DNA of 11,488 nucleotides from JBBQSN01 sp038213835 (GTDB taxonomy: Bacteria > Actinomycetota > Actinomycetes > Actinomycetales > CAWJMD01). The position numbers and the translations under genes were made by a program. The notes beneath the pieces are model-generated. The model worked only from the letters and a program-made list of their open reading frames with translations, was not told where the DNA came from and did not search any database. Each line of letters begins with the position of its first letter. The stretch's first letter is position 1. Location: NCBI GenBank assembly GCA_038213835.1, contig JBBQSN010000114.1, positions 1 to 11,488 of the forward strand, given 5' to 3'. Below are positions 6,473 to 11,488 of the stretch, in pieces.

Positions 6473-7345
6473 ATGCGCACCACCACCAAGGCCGTCGTCG
6501 CCACCGCCGCCATCGCGCTCGCGAGCGCCGGTGCCCTGTCCACCGCCACCGCCTCGGGCGGCAGCAGCAGCAACGGGGCAGGCAAGGGCAAGGGCGAGAC
6601 CGCGGTCGGCCTGTCCGCCGCCGGCACCAAGCTGGTCACCTTCGACACCGAGCGTCCCTCGCAGATCTCGACCGGCCGGGCCCTGTCCGGCCTGGTCGAG
6701 GACACCCACCTGATCGGCATCGACTTCCGCGTCCAGGACGGCAAGCTCTACGGCGTGGGCGACCGGGGCGGCATCTACACCCTCGACGTCAAGCGCAGCA
6801 AGGCCTACCTCCAGGACCGCCCGCGGGTGGCCCTGGACGGCAGCGCGGCGTACGGCGTGGACTTCAACCCGGCCGCCGACGCGCTGCGCGTGATCACCTC
6901 GAACGGCGCGAACCTGCGGGTGCCGTTCGCGACCCCCTCCGAGACGATCGTCGACGGGCCGCTGACCAGGCCGGCCCCCGCGCCGACCCCCGGTACGGTG
7001 CCGGCGACCGGCCTGACCGCCGCGGCGTACACCAACAACGACCTGGACGCCTCGACCGCGACGACGCTGTTCGTCCTGGACACCGAGCGCGACCAGGTCG
7101 CGCTCCAGTCGCCGGCGAACGCCGGGACGACCGTGGCCACCGGTGCGCTCGGCATCGACGCGTCCGGTGACGTCGGGTTCGACATCCGCAGCGAGCTGCG
7201 CAAGGGCAAGACCGTCTCCGTGGCGGCCTACGCCGTCAGCGGCGGCATCCTGTACGACGTCGACCTGCTCACGGGTGCGGCGACCAAGGCGGGCAAGATC
7301 GGCGGCGGCGGCGTCACCGACATCGCGGTGACCCTGGACCGCTGA
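6473..7345 (+). CDS. secreted DUF4394-domain protein
   Basis: A 290-residue exported protein of the DUF4394 family, whose biochemical role is unknown. Residues 1-27 form a classical Sec signal peptide (MRTTTK, an Ala-rich hydrophobic core, cleavage likely after Ala-Thr-Ala). A Gly/Ser/Lys linker follows (about 28-42). The domain runs to the end and shows the family's repeating beta-propeller-like pattern: LIGIDFRVQDGKLYGVGD, a YGVDFNPAADALRVITSNGANLR block, AAAYTNND, a TTLFVLDTERDQVALQSPAN strand, and a final ILYDVDLLTGAATKAGKIG repeat. It begins 81 bases after the anti-sigma stop with no visible terminator, so it is likely in the same transcript and may be the main product controlled by the sigma factor, or the ligand sensed by the anti-sigma outer domain; both are inference. 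No cysteines or anchoring segment follow the signal peptide. Confidence 0.9.
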   Translation: MRTTTKAVVATAAIALASAGALSTATASGGSSSNGAGKGKGETAVGLSAAGTKLVTFDTERPSQISTGRALSGLVEDTHLIGIDFRVQDGKLYGVGDRGGIYTLDVKRSKAYLQDRPRVALDGSAAYGVDFNPAADALRVITSNGANLRVPFATPSETIVDGPLTRPAPAPTPGTVPATGLTAAAYTNNDLDASTATTLFVLDTERDQVALQSPANAGTTVATGALGIDASGDVGFDIRSELRKGKTVSVAAYAVSGGILYDVDLLTGAATKAGKIGGGGVTDIAVTLDR

Positions 7346-7347
7346 AA

Positions 7348-7365
7348 CCGGGTGAGCCGGGTGAG
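7348..7365. repeat. two perfect 9-bp tandem copies next to the IS remnant
   Basis: CCGGGTGAG occurs twice head to tail (7348-7356 and 7357-7365), beginning two bases after the DUF4394 stop. It could be a local slippage duplication or a trace of insertion near the IS1380 end. No second copy is seen on the far side of the element. Confidence 0.6.
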
Positions 7366-7378
7366 TAGCACGCACGAG

Positions 7379-7400
7379 CCCCTAGCCCAACCCCTAGCCC
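7379..7400. repeat. two direct copies of CCCCTAGCCC, probable outer edge of the IS remnant
   Basis: CCCCTAGCCC occurs at 7379-7388 and 7391-7400, separated by AA, and is followed by a hairpin CCGCT...AGCGG (7400-7417). The position, about 130 bases before the transposase start, fits the left end of an IS1380-type element, but the terminal inverted repeat cannot be confirmed because the right end is missing. Confidence 0.45.
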
Positions 7401-7443
7401 CGCTGTTGCAGTAGCGGCTTGATCTTTCGGCCCCACACGGGCC

Positions 7444-7533
7444 GTTGCAGCGCGAAAGTGCCTGTCCTTGCTGGGATTCTGGTCTTGCTGAGGGAACAAG
7501 ATCACCAGAGGGAGAGGCACTTCGCGGTGCAAC
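7444..7533 (+). promoter_or_regulatory. long stem-loop covering the transposase ribosome binding site and start
   Basis: The arm at 7444-7463 pairs with 7515-7533; GTTGCA..GCGA..AGTGCCT is matched by the reverse complement with one mismatch and one bulge. Inside, CTGGT/CTTG (7479-7487) pairs with CAAG/ACCAG (7497-7508) around a 3-base bulge. The right arm includes part of the purine-rich ribosome binding site (7511-7517) and the GTG start (7527-7529). Transcripts entering from outside would hide the start, a known way for insertion sequences to limit transposase made by read-through. The structure is by eye, not computed. Confidence 0.55.
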
Positions 7534-7913
7534 CTACAACGAGCAGGACGCCGCCGACCATCACCACGGACGGCAAGGGCGTGGTGTCGCACGCCGGGAC
7601 GGTCCTGCTGGCCGAGTTGGCCGACCGGGTCGGTCTGACGGCGGCGTCGACTGAGGCCACCGACAGCCTGCGGGAACGACGCGCCGGGCACGATCCGGGT
7701 CGGGTGATGGTCGATGTTGCGGTCGCGATCGCCGACGGCGCGCTGACGATCAGCGACGTCCAGGCGCTGGAGGCTGCCCTCGTGACGTTGTGCCCCGGCT
7801 CCTTCCATCAGGCGCCTGCGGTCGACGCTCAGGCGCCGAGTCTTGGACTCGTAGACGGCGCCGAACGCCATGAACAAGACTCAGGGTCTGGTCGAGCAGG
7901 TTCGATTGCCTGA
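7527..7913 (+). pseudogene. truncated IS1380-family transposase
   Basis: The frame opens at GTG 7527 and runs 128 codons. Residues 1-81 resemble the N-terminus of IS1380-type transposases: a Thr-rich start, TDGKGVVSHAGTVLLAELADR (14-34), LRERRAGHDPGRVMVDVAV (49-67) and ADGALTISDVQAL (69-81). Beyond that the family would continue with a segment leading into the DDE catalytic domain; instead the sequence becomes unrelated (CPGSFHQAPAVDAQAP and on) up to a stop at 7913. None of the catalytic acidic residues are present, so it cannot transpose. Full-length relatives are about 450-470 residues. The start overlaps a strong stem-loop that would restrict translation. Family assignment is from remembered sequence patterns. 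Confidence 0.75.
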
Positions 7914-7924
7914 TGATCCCGAGG
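7770..7924. other. junction sequence between the IS remnant and the ABC permease stop
   Basis: About 155 bases with no recognised gene. It holds two direct copies of TCAGGCGCC (7808-7816 and 7829-7837), the first inside the perfect palindrome CAGGCGCCTG (7809-7818), and the hairpin at 7837-7851. A short minus-strand frame starting near 7871 (MAFGAVYESKTRRLS) looks protein-like but has no family I know. It is probably debris from the deletion that removed the rest of the IS. Confidence 0.4.
7837..7851 (-). terminator. possible terminator hairpin downstream of the ABC operon
   Basis: CGAGTC, TTG loop, GACTCG: a perfect 6-base-pair stem 74 bases after the permease stop on the minus strand. No T-run follows, so an intrinsic terminator role is uncertain, but it is the only stable hairpin between the operon and the IS remnant. 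Confidence 0.3.
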
Positions 7925-9049
7925 TCAGGGGACTCTCAGGATGCGGACGGGGTCGAGCCACGCAGCCCGCAGTGCTGGCGGCACGGAGCCTACGACGGCC
8001 GCGAGTACGACCAGTGCGGGCACCGCCACCGTGAACCCGATGTGCGGAAGGGTGCCGGCAACGAGCGCGATGATGGCCAGCCCGGCTGCGGCGCCGAGCG
8101 TCGCTCCGATCAAAGCGCACAGCGTCGCGTTGACGAGGACCTGCAGGATGATCGTGCTGCGGCTGGCGCCCAGGGCCCGGGCCCGGCCGATATCGCGCAG
8201 GGTGGCTGAGACCCGTCCGAACTGGAGCGCTCCGACGAGCACGGTGACCGCACCGAGAAGGCCGGTGATCGTCAGGCGAGCTGTTCGCGCCAGATCGGCC
8301 GCGACGTCGGCGCCGAGCAGCGCGAGCTCCTCCGATGTCTCGATGCGAACGCCCCCGGGCTCGGCGAGCACGATCGCATCCGACACGGCGTTGGTGACCA
8401 GATCGAGGTCGGCGACGTCGGTGACACTCACCCACAGCGCGATCAGTCGCGCGCCTGGTTCCGTCGGATCGGCTGCCACCACGATGTCGTCGTTCAGCAC
8501 CTGCAGCGGGGCGTCGGCCCGGAAGCCGCCGACCACGGTCGCGTCGAGGGTGCGGCTGGTGACAGCTCCGACGCCGTCGGCCATGCCGAGACTCTCGGCG
8601 ACTCCCGGCCCCGCGAGGCCCTGTCCTGGCGCCAGCCGCCGCTGCTGCGACGGCTCCTCAGACGCCGTCAACACTGGAGCTGACACCCCGTAGATGCGGC
8701 GTGCCGTTGCGGTGGCCCCGCCGGGGAGGCTGACGTTGCTGACGTCCACGCTGGCCCCGATGCCGATGGCCCAATCCACTCCGGACAGCGTCGACACGAC
8801 GGCGACGCTGGCTGCTGACAGGCCGGCGGATCCTTGTGAGTCGGTCACGGTGATGAGGCGGCCCTGCGGTGAGTTGATCCGGTCCAGCGTGCGCTGCTGG
8901 CTTGCGACCGCCAGGCCGGTCGTCGCGAAGACGGCGGTGGTGCCAGCGAGAATAACCAGGATCGCGATGAGCGTCGGCACCGGTGGACGTCGCAACCGGT
9001 GCATCGCGTCCACGAGCAGGAAGCCCACCCTCGGTCGGCCGGAGTTCAC
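7925..9049 (-). CDS. MacB/FtsX-type ABC transporter permease
   Basis: A 374-residue membrane subunit that would pair with the ATPase encoded just upstream. One transmembrane helix near the N-terminus (about 26-48) is followed by a large extracytoplasmic domain (about 50-255). A C-terminal FtsX-type domain then carries three helices (about 258-279, 301-332, 341-356). The cytoplasmic loop RALGASRSTI (291-300) and the closing PPALRAAWLDPVRILR (357-372) are hallmarks of MacB-like permeases, which move substrates across the envelope by mechanotransmission rather than through a classical channel. The GTG start at 9049 overlaps the ATPase stop by 3 bases (GTGA). The topology (4 helices, under 400 residues) differs from the much larger permeases of classical lactococcin 972 systems. 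Last gene of the operon. Confidence 0.88.
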   Translation of the reverse strand: MNSGRPRVGFLLVDAMHRLRRPPVPTLIAILVILAGTTAVFATTGLAVASQQRTLDRINSPQGRLITVTDSQGSAGLSAASVAVVSTLSGVDWAIGIGASVDVSNVSLPGGATATARRIYGVSAPVLTASEEPSQQRRLAPGQGLAGPGVAESLGMADGVGAVTSRTLDATVVGGFRADAPLQVLNDDIVVAADPTEPGARLIALWVSVTDVADLDLVTNAVSDAIVLAEPGGVRIETSEELALLGADVAADLARTARLTITGLLGAVTVLVGALQFGRVSATLRDIGRARALGASRSTIILQVLVNATLCALIGATLGAAAGLAIIALVAGTLPHIGFTVAVPALVVLAAVVGSVPPALRAAWLDPVRILRVP

Positions 9050-9690
9050 GATTCAAGTCTCACGTGGACTGTCATCCGCTGCGCCTGCGACACGTCGTGC
9101 GTGGCGACCACTACGGTCGCGCCGCGCGCGGCAGCCTCACTCAATGCGTCCCACACGATTGCAGCGGATTCTGCGTCGAGGTTGCCGGTCGGCTCGTCGG
9201 CGAAGAGGATCGACGGCTCCTTCACGAGGGCCCGGCACAATGCGATGCGCTGCGCTTGACCACCGGACAACTCGCCCGGCCGGTGCGACGACCTGGCACT
9301 GACCCCGAACTGGTCCATCAACCGAGCGGCCCGCCTTCGCGCATCGGACTCTTCCATGCCCGCCAGGCCAGCGGCCTCGAGCACGTTGGCGACCGCACTG
9401 CGCGAAGGGTCCAGGACGGCGTCCTGGAAGACGAAGCCGACGTGCCGAGCCCGCAGCCGCGACCGCTGCGCGTCTGGCAGCGCGTGCACGTCCTGGTTGT
9501 CCCAGCGGATGGCTCCGCTGCACGGGGTGAGCATGAGCGCCAGCAGGTACATCAGGGTGGACTTGCCGGAACCGGAGGCGCCCGTGACGCCCGTGATTGT
9601 GCCGGGTGCGAAGGCGTGGGTGAATCCCTGAACCACGGTTTCGGAGCCCCGTCGGTACCGGTGCTGCAGATCGTCGACGTCGATGCGCAT
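9046..9690 (-). CDS. ABC transporter ATP-binding protein (MacB/LolD-like)
   Basis: A 214-residue ATPase with all catalytic motifs: Walker A GASGSGKST (37-45), Q-loop Q89 (VFQD), signature LSGGQAQR (141-148), Walker B ILFADEP with E166 (161-167), the GNLD D-loop (169-172) and the switch histidine H198 (ATHD). PTGNLD after Walker B is typical of the LolD/MacB/FtsE group that partners FtsX-type permeases. The ATG at 9690 lies 14 bases after the membrane fusion protein stop, and the TGA overlaps the permease GTG, so all three are co-expressed. It should sit on the cytoplasmic face and power the permease for export or self-protection; substrate is inferred from the operon, not from this protein. 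Confidence 0.95.
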   Translation of the reverse strand: MRIDVDDLQHRYRRGSETVVQGFTHAFAPGTITGVTGASGSGKSTLMYLLALMLTPCSGAIRWDNQDVHALPDAQRSRLRARHVGFVFQDAVLDPSRSAVANVLEAAGLAGMEESDARRRAARLMDQFGVSARSSHRPGELSGGQAQRIALCRALVKEPSILFADEPTGNLDAESAAIVWDALSEAAARGATVVVATHDVSQAQRMTVHVRLES

Positions 9691-9704
9691 GGGTCGTTCG
9701 CCGA

Positions 9705-10787
9705 TCAGCCCGGGCTGCTGGCGACGACGACGGATTGGCCGACTGTGACACCAGTGACGATGCTACGGCCCTCGGACGAGGCCAGGACCTCGACTGATTT
9801 CCGTTGTCCGCCGCCGAGAGTCACGTAGGACTCGCCTTGTGCGTCGGTGCGGATCGCGGCCGTGGGAATCTGTGGGCCTTGCGTCCGGGGGACCACAACG
9901 AGCCGACCGGGCAGCACCGTGGTCTCCCCGGGGGCCACCGCCACGTTGCAGTCGCCGCCGCAGATGCCTGGTTGCCCAGCCGTTGGCCGGAGCATCGCGA
10001 TGGTGCCGCCGCTGTCATCTTGGGCGTCGGCCAGGCGGTCGACCTCGGCGGACCACGTCGTCCCGCCTGCGTCGATCGAGACCTGCATCCCCTCGCTGGT
10101 CCTGGTGACTGCCTCAGGCAGCACCCGGAAGGTGAACCGCGGGGCACCGCTGGTTCCGGCCAGCACCTCCTGTCCGGCGCTGACTCGGGCGCCGACCCGG
10201 ACGCTCTCGGCCGGGACGAGTGTCGCCGGCAGCTCCGGGACGAAGACGACTCGACCGAGCGGGACCGTTCGTCCGGTGCCGGTACCGAGGTCCGCGTTCC
10301 ACGCTGCTACCGCACTGCCCGTTGAGCCGTCGAAGCGGTCATCGGATGGCCCGCTCAAGTAGCCCTTCGCCGACAGGAAGTCCTCCAGCTGCCGTACGTC
10401 ATCACCGCGGACTCCGACCGACAGGTCCCGGAACGCCGGCACCGGGCCCTTCAGGACGACGACCGGTTGCAGGTCGACGGAGTAGGCGACGTCGCCGGCA
10501 TCGGAGGGGTCGCCGGTGCCGACCCTGATGGAGGTGAGCGTGCCGTCCAGGCCGTTGACCCCGACCGGGGTGCTCGGCCACGCGGCCTCGATCCCGTAGG
10601 ACTGCTCGACCAGGACCGTACCCTCGACCACCTCGGCGGTGACGTCCCGCGCTTCCCGAGGCTCGATCTGCGGCGGCCGGGTCGCCTGTTGTCCGGCCCA
10701 CCACCCCAGACCCGCCGCCAGGACGACGACGAGCGCCCAGGCGAGCGAGATCCTGGAGAACCCACGTGTCCTGATCAGCGGGCTCAC
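9705..10787 (-). CDS. MacA-like membrane fusion protein with a peptidoglycan-binding domain
   Basis: A 360-residue protein anchored by one N-terminal helix (about 13-32) with the rest outside the membrane. A PG_binding_1-type domain at about 117-168 (SVGVRGDDVRQLEDFLSAKGY, then FDGSTGSAVAAWNADLG) inserts into an adaptor scaffold. The lipoyl-like and barrel regions are suggested by VRVGARVSAGQEVLAGT (196-212), and the membrane-proximal end by IPTAAIRTDAQGESYVTLGG (307-326) and VTGVTVGQSVVV (344-355). C276 and C280 (CGGDC) may form a local disulfide. In Gram-positive bacteria, such adaptors work with MacB-like permeases and bind the cell wall instead of an outer-membrane channel. The GTG start at 10787 overlaps the lipoprotein stop (GTGA). 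It ends 14 bases before the ATPase. Confidence 0.87.
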   Translation of the reverse strand: MSPLIRTRGFSRISLAWALVVVLAAGLGWWAGQQATRPPQIEPREARDVTAEVVEGTVLVEQSYGIEAAWPSTPVGVNGLDGTLTSIRVGTGDPSDAGDVAYSVDLQPVVVLKGPVPAFRDLSVGVRGDDVRQLEDFLSAKGYLSGPSDDRFDGSTGSAVAAWNADLGTGTGRTVPLGRVVFVPELPATLVPAESVRVGARVSAGQEVLAGTSGAPRFTFRVLPEAVTRTSEGMQVSIDAGGTTWSAEVDRLADAQDDSGGTIAMLRPTAGQPGICGGDCNVAVAPGETTVLPGRLVVVPRTQGPQIPTAAIRTDAQGESYVTLGGGQRKSVEVLASSEGRSIVTGVTVGQSVVVASSPG

Positions 10788-11335
10788 GGCCCGGAGCCCG
10801 ACCGTTCCGCCTCACGCGGATCGGGTTGCGGGCACAGACGGTCGGCCTGCGCCACGTCCCGTCCCGCGCGGTGCACCTCCATCAACGGATTCCACGACTC
10901 ACCGTCGTAACCTTCGACCCACACCTTCTGGCTAGGTGGCTCGGCGATCATGTACCCCTGCTCACGCAGACACTGCGCTTGGACGACGTAGAGCTCGAAG
11001 AGCCCGGCGAGGAACTGGTCGTTGAGTGCAGGTACCTCGGGCGGCAGTCCGACCTCCTGGACGCACTGGGCGTCCAAGCCCTGCGTGGTCGGCCGACCGG
11101 GCGCGTAGGCGTTCTGCACACCTCCGTCCTCGGTCAGGCGGGCATCCGCGCCATGACTGCGTGCGCACTCGACGTACCGCGGAGCCCAGTCCGCGAAGAG
11201 CCGGTCGAACTCACCGTAGTTGCTCGCTGCCTCTGCGGGTGCGTTGGACGCGGGCACCGCAGCATCATCGGTGCAGCCGACAGCACCGAAAAGCAAGCAA
11301 GCGCTGAAGAGGATGCGTCGCCCCGACCGGGTCAT
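10784..11335 (-). CDS. cysteine-rich lipoprotein, function unknown
   Basis: A 183-residue predicted lipoprotein that I cannot assign to a named family. A positive start (MTRSGRR), a hydrophobic core and the lipobox AVGC place the lipidated cysteine at 21. Four further cysteines (C57, C91, C122, C168) could make two disulfides. Recurring short motifs ECARSHGAD (56-64) and QCLREQGYMI (121-130), each a cysteine followed by Arg and a Gly turn, suggest an internal duplication. The ATG at 11335 overlaps the TGA of the upstream small secreted protein (ATGA), which decides the start; the longer open frame to 11464 is only the shadow of that gene. The GTG of the fusion protein overlaps its stop in turn. 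Position between the bacteriocin-like gene and the exporter suggests an accessory, immunity or substrate-receiving role (inference). Confidence 0.85.
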   Translation of the reverse strand: MTRSGRRILFSACLLFGAVGCTDDAAVPASNAPAEAASNYGEFDRLFADWAPRYVECARSHGADARLTEDGGVQNAYAPGRPTTQGLDAQCVQEVGLPPEVPALNDQFLAGLFELYVVQAQCLREQGYMIAEPPSQKVWVEGYDGESWNPLMEVHRAGRDVAQADRLCPQPDPREAERSGSGP

Positions 11336-11488
11336 CCGAAGTTCGAACACCCCGGCGTGGCCGTCGTGTACGTGTCGTTGGCGACCACACGCCAGCTGCC
11401 ACCACCGGTGCCGGTGGACTCGGAGTCGTAGATCCACCGGTACGTCGAGGACGAGCCGTGCCACTTCGGTGCGGAATCGTAGTTCCCC
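11332..11488 (-). CDS. lactococcin-972-like small secreted protein, C-terminal part (runs off the right edge)
   Basis: The last 51 residues of a minus-strand gene whose start and signal peptide lie outside the window; stop TGA at 11332-11334. Composition is that of an exported beta-rich protein: many Ser, Thr, Gly, Tyr and Trp, few charges. In my memory of the lactococcin 972 sequence, an ungapped alignment keeps N2, Y3, K8, H10, G30 and W32 of this fragment (GNYDSAPKWH at the start, GGSWRVV at 29-35). That family comprises unmodified bacteriocins that bind lipid II, usually encoded next to ABC transporter genes. Unlike lactococcin 972, this protein ends TPGCSNFG, with a cysteine five residues from the end. 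The stop overlaps the lipoprotein ATG (ATGA), so it is the upstream cistron of the operon. Being a coding frame is firm; the family call is tentative. Confidence 0.6.
   Translation of the reverse strand, partial: GNYDSAPKWHGSSSTYRWIYDSESTGTGGGSWRVVANDTYTTATPGCSNFG

Larger units (their letters stand above)
7379..7769 (+). mobile_element. left-end fragment of an IS1380-family insertion sequence
   Basis: Non-coding leader plus about 80 N-terminal transposase codons of an IS1380-type element; the catalytic part and right end are absent. The left limit is a guess based on the direct repeat and hairpin at 7379-7417. The right limit is where similarity to the family appears to stop, near codon 81. 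The element separates the sigma/anti-sigma/DUF4394 module from the oppositely oriented lactococcin-972-like operon, and its loss of the right end suggests deletion or rearrangement at this junction. Confidence 0.65.

Noticed and set aside
5614..7170. Plus-strand open frame of 518 codons
   Set aside because: Out-of-frame shadow of the sigma, anti-sigma and DUF4394 genes; almost entirely Arg/Gly/Ala/Pro.
7314..7877. Minus-strand open frame of 187 codons starting MFMAFGAVYESK
   Set aside because: Most of it is antisense to the IS1380 transposase remnant and its leader; only the first 15 or so residues look protein-like and no family is recognised.
7886..7916. tRNA-like GGTTCGATT with short flanking complement, possible tRNA 3' end or attachment site
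   Set aside because: The flanking bases do not form a proper 5-bp T-stem around a 7-base loop, and no acceptor stem, anticodon arm or D arm is present.
11336..11464. N-terminal extension of the lipoprotein to 11464
   Set aside because: It would bury the signal peptide and lipobox, and it is the wrong frame of the upstream small secreted protein, whose stop overlaps the true ATG.
1..11488. CRISPR array, rRNA or complete tRNA genes
   Set aside because: No regularly spaced repeats, no rRNA-like conserved stretches and no cloverleaf were seen on either strand by eye.

Overview
The window is very GC-rich, with third codon positions almost always G or C, frequent GTG starts and stop/start overlaps of the GTGA or ATGA type. 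The gene families (Hen1 RNA repair enzyme, RskA-like anti-sigma factor, DUF4394 protein, IS1380 transposase) also fit. Together they point to a high-GC actinobacterium (Actinomycetota); I cannot name a genus.

Left part (1-5106): mostly unrelated single genes. The 5' end of hen1 (RNA 2'-O-methyltransferase) runs off the left edge on the minus strand. A small zinc-ribbon membrane protein and a zinc-dependent alcohol dehydrogenase follow on the plus strand. A minus-strand series then comprises a YsnE-type GNAT acetyltransferase, a UDP-glucose 6-dehydrogenase (ugd) very like the enterobacterial enzyme, a HIT-family hydrolase/transferase and an alpha/beta hydrolase. ugd and the acetyltransferase are 24 bases apart and probably co-transcribed. 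Two stretches between these genes (3442-3644 and 4144-4260) have coding-like composition but no recognisable product.

Middle (5107-7345): a short divergent region with a perfect 7+2+7 palindrome leads into a plus-strand module. It contains an ECF-like sigma-70 factor, an overlapping membrane anti-sigma factor with an RskA-like outer domain, and a secreted DUF4394 protein with a strong ribosome binding site. This looks like a self-contained envelope signalling unit, with the DUF4394 protein as likely target or partner.

Junction (7346-7924): small tandem repeats, then the left part of an IS1380-family insertion sequence. Its transposase keeps only about 80 family-like residues before the frame runs into unrelated sequence. 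A long imperfect inverted repeat in its leader covers the ribosome binding site and start codon.

Right part (7925-11488): a tightly packed minus-strand operon, read right to left. The gene order is a small secreted protein (only its C-terminal 51 residues are in the window) resembling lactococcin 972, a cysteine-rich lipoprotein, a MacA-like membrane fusion protein with a peptidoglycan-binding domain, an ABC ATPase and a MacB/FtsX-type permease. Three of the four junctions overlap by 4 bases and the fourth is 14 bases, so the five proteins are probably made together. I infer an envelope-spanning export and/or self-protection system for a bacteriocin-like protein. It is the most interesting part of the window. 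The short MacB-like permease and added lipoprotein differ from the classical lactococcin 972 transporter layout.
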